The notes under the pieces: model-generated
Database searches by the model: none
The model's input: the letters and a program-made list of their open reading frames with translations, nothing else
Told to the model about the DNA's origin: nothing
Part shown: positions 60,344 to 64,000 of the stretch, in pieces
Numbering within the stretch: the first letter of the stretch is position 1
Layout of the letters: each line of letters opens with the position of its first letter
Source: Microbacterium aurugineum
GTDB lineage: Bacteria; Actinomycetota; Actinomycetes; Actinomycetales; Microbacteriaceae
DNA length: 64,000 nucleotides
NCBI RefSeq assembly: GCF_023101205.1
Contig: NZ_CP078078.1
Span: 1,922,001 to 1,986,000 of the forward strand
Direction of reading: 5' to 3'
Program-made: the position numbers and the translations under genes

Positions 60344-60847
60344 ATGACGGAGATCACAGGACCCGAAGCCCTCGCCCGCGTCGCCGAGCTCGTGCAGGAC
60401 ATCGACATCACGATGCTGACCACCACGGATGACGAGGGCAACCTCGTCAGCCGGCCGATGTCGACCCGGCAGATGGACGATGCCGGGGACATCTGGTTCT
60501 TCACGGCTGAGGACACCGAGAAGGTGGACGAGGCTCGACAGAACCACGACGTCGGGCTCGCATACTGCGATGCCAAGGGAATGCGCTATGTGTCCGTCGC
60601 CGGGACAGCTGAGATCGTGCACGACCGCGCCAAGATGGAGGAGCTCTACTCCGCGTCACTGGAGATCTGGTTCGCCGACGGACTCGACACACCGGGAATC
60701 GCGCTGCTCAAGGTGACGCCGAAGGTGACGGAGTTCTGGGAGCCCGCCAAGGGCAAACTCGCTCTCGCCGCGGGGGCACTCAAGTCCCTCGTCACCCGCG
60801 ATACACCGGATGACGACATCATGAACCACGGCCGCATCGTCTGCTGA
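60344..60847 (+). CDS. FMN-binding general stress protein (pyridoxamine oxidase-like)
   Basis: 167-residue split-barrel flavoprotein of the general stress protein 26/PNPOx-like family: LTTTDDEGNLVSRPMSTRQM, DIWFFTAEDTEKVDEARQNHDVGLAY, YVSVAGTAEIVHDRAKMEELYS and a C-terminal KVTEFWE segment. The physiological reaction is unknown; members bind FMN, FAD or F420. ATG 60344 has CACGCT (60332-60337) six bases upstream, identical to the hexamer at the divergent LOG gene. It converges on proS. Confidence 0.9.
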   Translation: MTEITGPEALARVAELVQDIDITMLTTTDDEGNLVSRPMSTRQMDDAGDIWFFTAEDTEKVDEARQNHDVGLAYCDAKGMRYVSVAGTAEIVHDRAKMEELYSASLEIWFADGLDTPGIALLKVTPKVTEFWEPAKGKLALAAGALKSLVTRDTPDDDIMNHGRIVC

Positions 60848-60863
60848 CGACGCGGCCCTGGTC

Positions 60864-62624
60864 TCACCGCGAGGCCGTGAGACGCTCGACGACCTCGTCG
60901 ACCGAGATGGCGTCGCGGGCACCGGTCGCCCGGTCCCACAGCTCGACCTGCCCCTCGGCCGCGCCGCGTCCGACGATCACGATCTTCGGCACGCCGACGA
61001 GCTCGGCGTCGCCGAACTTCACTCCCGGCGACACCTTGGGACGGTCGTCGTAGAGCACGTCGAACCCGGCGGTCTCGAGCTGAGCGGAGAGGCCCTCAGC
61101 GACGTCGAACGCGACCTGGTCACGACCGGCTGCGACGACCTGCACGTCGAACGGTGCGATCGAGGCCGGCCAGATGAGCCCCTTGTCGTCGTTGTTGAGC
61201 TCGGCGATGATCGCCAGGATGCGGGTCACACCGATTCCGTAGGAGCCCATCGTGACGGTGACGAGCTTGCCGTTCTCGTTCAGCACCTTCAGGCCCAGCG
61301 CCTCGGCGTACTTGCGGCCGAGCTGGAACACATGACCGATCTCCATGCCGCGCGCGAGCTCGACGGGGCCGGATCCGTCGGGAGCCGGGTCTCCGGCACG
61401 CACGTTCGCGATCTCGACGATGCCGTCGGCGGCGAAGTCTCGTCCGGCCACGACGGAGTGGGCGTGCTTCTGGTCGATGTTCGCCCCGGTGATCCAGGTC
61501 GTCCCCTCGCTCACACGCGGGTCGACGAGGTAGCGGATGCCGGTCGCGGACTCCTCGCCCAACACGGCGCCGGTGGGTGACCACGGGCCGATGTAGCCCC
61601 GCACGAGCAGCGGGTTCTTCTCGAAGTCGTCGGCCGTGGCGGTCTCGACCTCAGCGGGAGCGAACGCCACCTCCGCACGCTTCTCGTCGACGTCGCGGTC
61701 GCCGGGGATGCCCACGACGACCAGCTCACGGGTCCCGTCGAGATGCGTGAGAGCCAGAACCACGTTCTTGAGGGTGTCCGCCGCCGTGTAGTCGCCGTCG
61801 AGCTCGCGGTTGCTGTGCGCCACCAGCGTCTCGATGGTCGGGGTGTCGGGTGAGTCGAAGATGACCGGCTCTGCGTCCGGGTCGAATTCGATCGCTTCGG
61901 GCACCGCGGTCGTGAACGCCTCGACGTTGGCGGCGTATCCGCCCGCGCTGCGCACGAACGTGTCCTCTCCGACCGGCGTCGGGTGCAGGAACTCCTCGCT
62001 GCGGGAGCCCCCCATCGCGCCGGCATCCGCCTGGACGATGGCGTACTCGAGACCGAGACGCTGGAAGATCCGCTCGTAGGCATCGCGCTGCGCCTGGTAG
62101 CTGACGTCCAGACCCTCGTCGGAGGAATCGAACGAGTAGGCGTCCTTCATCGTGAACTCGCGGCCACGGAGCAGGCCGGCCCGCGGACGCGCCTCGTCAC
62201 GGTACTTGTCCTGGATCTGGTAGATCGTGAGCGGGAGGTCCTTGTACGACGAGTACAGGTCCTTCACGAGCAGCGTGAACGCCTCCTCGTGCGTCGGGGC
62301 GAGGAGATAGTCGCCCCCCTTGCGATCCTGGAGTCGGAAGAGCAGATCGCCGTACTCCTCCCAGCGACCGGTCGCCTCATACGCCTCACGCGGCATCAGT
62401 GCGGGGAAGTGGACTTCCTGCGCACCGGCCGCGGCCATCTCCTCGCGCACCACGGACTCGATCTTCGCCTTGACGCGCAGACCGAGTGGCAGCCACGCGA
62501 AGATCCCGGCGGCCTGCGGCCGGATGTACCCGGCCCGTATCAGCAGCCGGTGGCTGGCGACCTCTGCGCCTGCAGGGTCTTCGCGGAGCGTGCGGAGGAA
62601 GAAATTCGAAAGACGAGTGACCAC
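60864..62624 (-). CDS. proS: Prolyl-tRNA synthetase (bacterial type)
   Basis: Charges tRNA-Pro. 586 residues, the bacterial-type architecture with an insertion (editing) domain between class II motifs 2 and 3. [68 protein letters not shown] and [12 protein letters not shown] (motif 3) are intact; an anticodon-binding domain ends the protein. GTG 62624 lies six bases after TAGACT (62636-62631). That promoter sits in the loop of a 16-bp inverted repeat whose arm contains the first proS codons, an unusual arrangement. Confidence 0.96.
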   Translation of the reverse strand: MVTRLSNFFLRTLREDPAGAEVASHRLLIRAGYIRPQAAGIFAWLPLGLRVKAKIESVVREEMAAAGAQEVHFPALMPREAYEATGRWEEYGDLLFRLQDRKGGDYLLAPTHEEAFTLLVKDLYSSYKDLPLTIYQIQDKYRDEARPRAGLLRGREFTMKDAYSFDSSDEGLDVSYQAQRDAYERIFQRLGLEYAIVQADAGAMGGSRSEEFLHPTPVGEDTFVRSAGGYAANVEAFTTAVPEAIEFDPDAEPVIFDSPDTPTIETLVAHSNRELDGDYTAADTLKNVVLALTHLDGTRELVVVGIPGDRDVDEKRAEVAFAPAEVETATADDFEKNPLLVRGYIGPWSPTGAVLGEESATGIRYLVDPRVSEGTTWITGANIDQKHAHSVVAGRDFAADGIVEIANVRAGDPAPDGSGPVELARGMEIGHVFQLGRKYAEALGLKVLNENGKLVTVTMGSYGIGVTRILAIIAELNNDDKGLIWPASIAPFDVQVVAAGRDQVAFDVAEGLSAQLETAGFDVLYDDRPKVSPGVKFGDAELVGVPKIVIVGRGAAEGQVELWDRATGARDAISVDEVVERLTASR

Positions 62625-62657
62625 GGAGCAAGTCTAGTGAGCCGTGGTCACTCGTCT
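62611..62657 (-). terminator. Inverted repeat spanning the proS promoter and start
   Basis: AGACGAGTGACCACGG (minus strand 62657-62642) and CCGTGGTCACTCGTCT (62626-62611) are perfect 16-base arms with a 15-base loop. It begins five bases past the PEP-mutase-family stop and is followed by TTCGAATTTC, so it can terminate that gene. The loop carries the proS -10 box and the 3' arm the proS GTG and next codons. Confidence 0.7.
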
Positions 62658-62661
62658 CGTG

Positions 62662-63432
62662 TCAGTTGAGCGCGGGGAGGTTCGCGGGGACGACCCCACC
62701 GGCGTACAGGTCGGCCGCGAGTTCCTGCAGAGCGGTGAGAGCGACCCGCTGCGGAAGAGGACCGTAGGAGATGCGAGCGACGCCGAGCTTCTCGTACTCC
62801 GAGGCGGCGAGCGCTCCCGGAAGACCGATGACGCTGACCTTGCGCTCGCCGATGCCCTCGACGAGCTGACGGGTGACGTTCATGTCGAGGATGCCGGGGA
62901 CGAAGACCGCCGTCGCACCGGCGTCGAGGTAGGCACGACCGCGCTGGATGGCATCGGCGACGCTCTCCTTCACGGAACGCCCACCGGCACGGACGAAGGC
63001 GTCGGTGCGCGCATTGAGGGCGAAGGGCACTCCTTCGCCCTCTGCCGCCTTGACGATCGCCTCGACGGCGGCGACGGACTCGTCGAGCGGCTTGAGCCGA
63101 TCCTCGACGTTCGCACCGACGACACCGGCGGCGATGGCGAGACGCGCGGTCTCCCCCGCGTCCCCGTAGCCGTCATCGAGGTCGGCGGTGACGGGGACCT
63201 GCACAGCGGCGGCGATCCGCCCGACCATGTCGATCATCACCTCTCGCGGCGTGGCTCCGTCCTCGTAGCCGAACGAGGCGGCGATGCCGTGCCCCGCGGT
63301 GGCGAGCGCCTTCGTCTCCGGGAGCGCGGCGACGGCCTTCGCGGAGACGACGTCCCACACATTCACGACGCGGAGGATCTCCGGTGCGTCATAGAGTCCG
63401 ACAAGAGTCTGGGCCTTGGCTGCAGTGGTCAT
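62662..63432 (-). CDS. Isocitrate lyase/PEP mutase superfamily protein
   Basis: 256-residue barrel enzyme of the oxaloacetate decarboxylase/PEP mutase branch. The start LVNVWDVVSAKAVAALP-like segment, PVTADLDDGYGDAGET (Mg-binding), VGANVEDR and FALNARTDAFVRAGG are landmarks. It lacks the KKCGH active-site loop of true isocitrate lyases, so a carboxyphosphonoenolpyruvate-mutase-like or oxaloacetate hydrolase-type reaction is likelier; substrate unknown. TACCGT (63444-63439) six bases before ATG 63432 indicates a leaderless mRNA. It reads towards proS. Confidence 0.88.
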   Translation of the reverse strand: MTTAAKAQTLVGLYDAPEILRVVNVWDVVSAKAVAALPETKALATAGHGIAASFGYEDGATPREVMIDMVGRIAAAVQVPVTADLDDGYGDAGETARLAIAAGVVGANVEDRLKPLDESVAAVEAIVKAAEGEGVPFALNARTDAFVRAGGRSVKESVADAIQRGRAYLDAGATAVFVPGILDMNVTRQLVEGIGERKVSVIGLPGALAASEYEKLGVARISYGPLPQRVALTALQELAADLYAGGVVPANLPALN

Positions 63433-63517
63433 GTAACCACGGTAACGCGACCCGCGGACGGTCGGGTCGGCTCCAGCGGATCCGGCATCGATGAGGGAGC
63501 CCGCATAGTGTGGAGCC

Positions 63518-64000
63518 ATGCCGCAGCGCCGATCGCATGTGTCCTCCTCCGCCACTCGGAGCGGGCTCGCGGCCGCCCTGGCCGCGCTCCGGGAGTCTTC
63601 GGAGGTGCCGCTCGAGTTCCCGCCCGAGGCGCTCGCCGAAGCAGAGACCAGCACCGCGACCGCCCCGGAGCTCGACCTCCGGGACGTGCCGTTCGCGACG
63701 CTGGATCCGGCGGGTTCCCGCGACCTCGACCAGGCGTTCCACCTGGCTCGTGCGGGCACCGGCTACACGGTGCGCTATGCGATCGCCGACGTTCCGGGAT
63801 TCGTCGTGCCGGGCGGAGCGGTGGACGCCGAAGCTCGACGCCGCGGACAGACGCTGTACGCGGCGGACGGATCGATCCCGCTGCATCCTCGAGCACTGAG
63901 CGAGGATCGCGCCTCGCTGCTCGCGAACGTCGACCGCCCTGCGCTGGTCTGGACCTTCGACCTCGACGAGGCGGCCTCGGTGCAGGACTTCCGCCTCGAA
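63518..64000 (+). CDS. RNB-family exoribonuclease (RNase II/R-like), 5' part
   Basis: The first 161 residues of an RNB-domain protein cut by the window end. A 45-residue Ala/Glu-rich start leads directly into the RNB domain: ATLDPAGSRDLDQAFHLAR matches the metal-binding block, followed by YTVRYAIADVPGFV and SLLANVDRPALVWTFDLD. No cold-shock RNA-binding domain precedes it, which is typical of the short actinobacterial RNB proteins. Degrades RNA 3'-5' if complete. ATG 63518 lies six bases after TAGTGT (63506-63511), a leaderless geometry; it is divergent from the PEP-mutase-family gene. Confidence 0.9.
   Translation, partial: MPQRRSHVSSSATRSGLAAALAALRESSEVPLEFPPEALAEAETSTATAPELDLRDVPFATLDPAGSRDLDQAFHLARAGTGYTVRYAIADVPGFVVPGGAVDAEARRRGQTLYAADGSIPLHPRALSEDRASLLANVDRPALVWTFDLDEAASVQDFRLE

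Noticed and set aside
62662..63432. True isocitrate lyase of the glyoxylate shunt
   Set aside because: The protein is half the usual length and lacks the KKCGH catalytic loop.
1..64000. Mobile elements, CRISPR arrays, tRNA and rRNA genes
   Set aside because: No transposase or integrase motifs, no regularly spaced repeats and no tRNA-like cloverleaf were seen in any intergenic region.

Overview
The window is a 64 kb stretch of a high-GC Gram-positive (actinobacterial) chromosome, most likely Microbacterium or a close relative in the Microbacteriaceae. Evidence: strong GC bias at third codon positions, an actinobacterial RNase J next to dapA and ftsK, a DUF5302 protein, a CE1758/CE1759-type flavin monooxygenase/reductase pair, an MutY without a NUDIX domain, and many genes that appear to be transcribed without a 5' leader. 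I see no phage, insertion sequence, CRISPR array, rRNA or tRNA. Genus-level placement is inference.

The minus strand carries, in order but broken up, the conserved actinobacterial block proS - nusA-ylxR-infB-rbfA - truB - ribF - rpsO - pnp - dapB - dapA-rnj - ftsK. Lodged between its pieces are accessory modules, mostly plus-strand or divergent. From the left end: ftsK (cut by the window edge), a GNAT acetyltransferase, rnj, dapA, a short-chain dehydrogenase and the folate pair folA-thyA (1-7.5 kb); a thiol/redox group of thioredoxin-like protein, DUF4395 and OsmC (7.6-9.1 kb); dapB, a phosphatase-like protein, a catalytically degenerate aldo/keto reductase homologue and pnp (9.1-14.6 kb); a UDP-glucose-type dehydrogenase facing a glycosyltransferase-SGNH fusion (14.9-18.2 kb); DUF5302, a C4-dicarboxylate carrier and its two-component system (18.4-22.2 kb); FMN reductase and luciferase-like monooxygenase, a membrane acyltransferase and a serine beta-lactamase-fold hydrolase (22.2-26.3 kb); the efeUOB iron importer (26.3-29.8 kb).

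The second half holds a 2OG-Fe(II) oxygenase, rpsO, an MFS exporter with a seven-codon leader ORF, YceI, an FKBP prolyl isomerase, a PrsW-like protease, an FAH-family hydrolase, aspA, a metallophosphoesterase/TetR divergent pair, the Pit phosphate transporter with a PHO-box-like repeat, an oligopeptidase B, pfkA, a SNF2-family ATPase (29.9-47 kb), then ribF, two small membrane proteins, truB, mutY, a LuxR regulator, rbfA-infB-ylxR-nusA, an amine oxidase, a LOG-family protein, an FMN-binding stress protein, proS, a PEP-mutase-family protein and the start of an RNB exonuclease (47-64 kb).

The clearest signals beyond the genes are regulatory. About nineteen start codons sit exactly six bases after a TANNNT hexamer (most often TAGGCT), the geometry of leaderless promoters. 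A 16-bp inverted repeat between the PEP-mutase-family gene and proS holds the proS -10 box in its loop and the proS start codon in one arm. The flavin monooxygenase operon and yceI, 9 kb apart, share a 15-base near-identical element placed in the same register between predicted -35 and -10 boxes. Candidate iron, phosphate and TetR operators are also visible. All regulatory calls are read by eye and untested.
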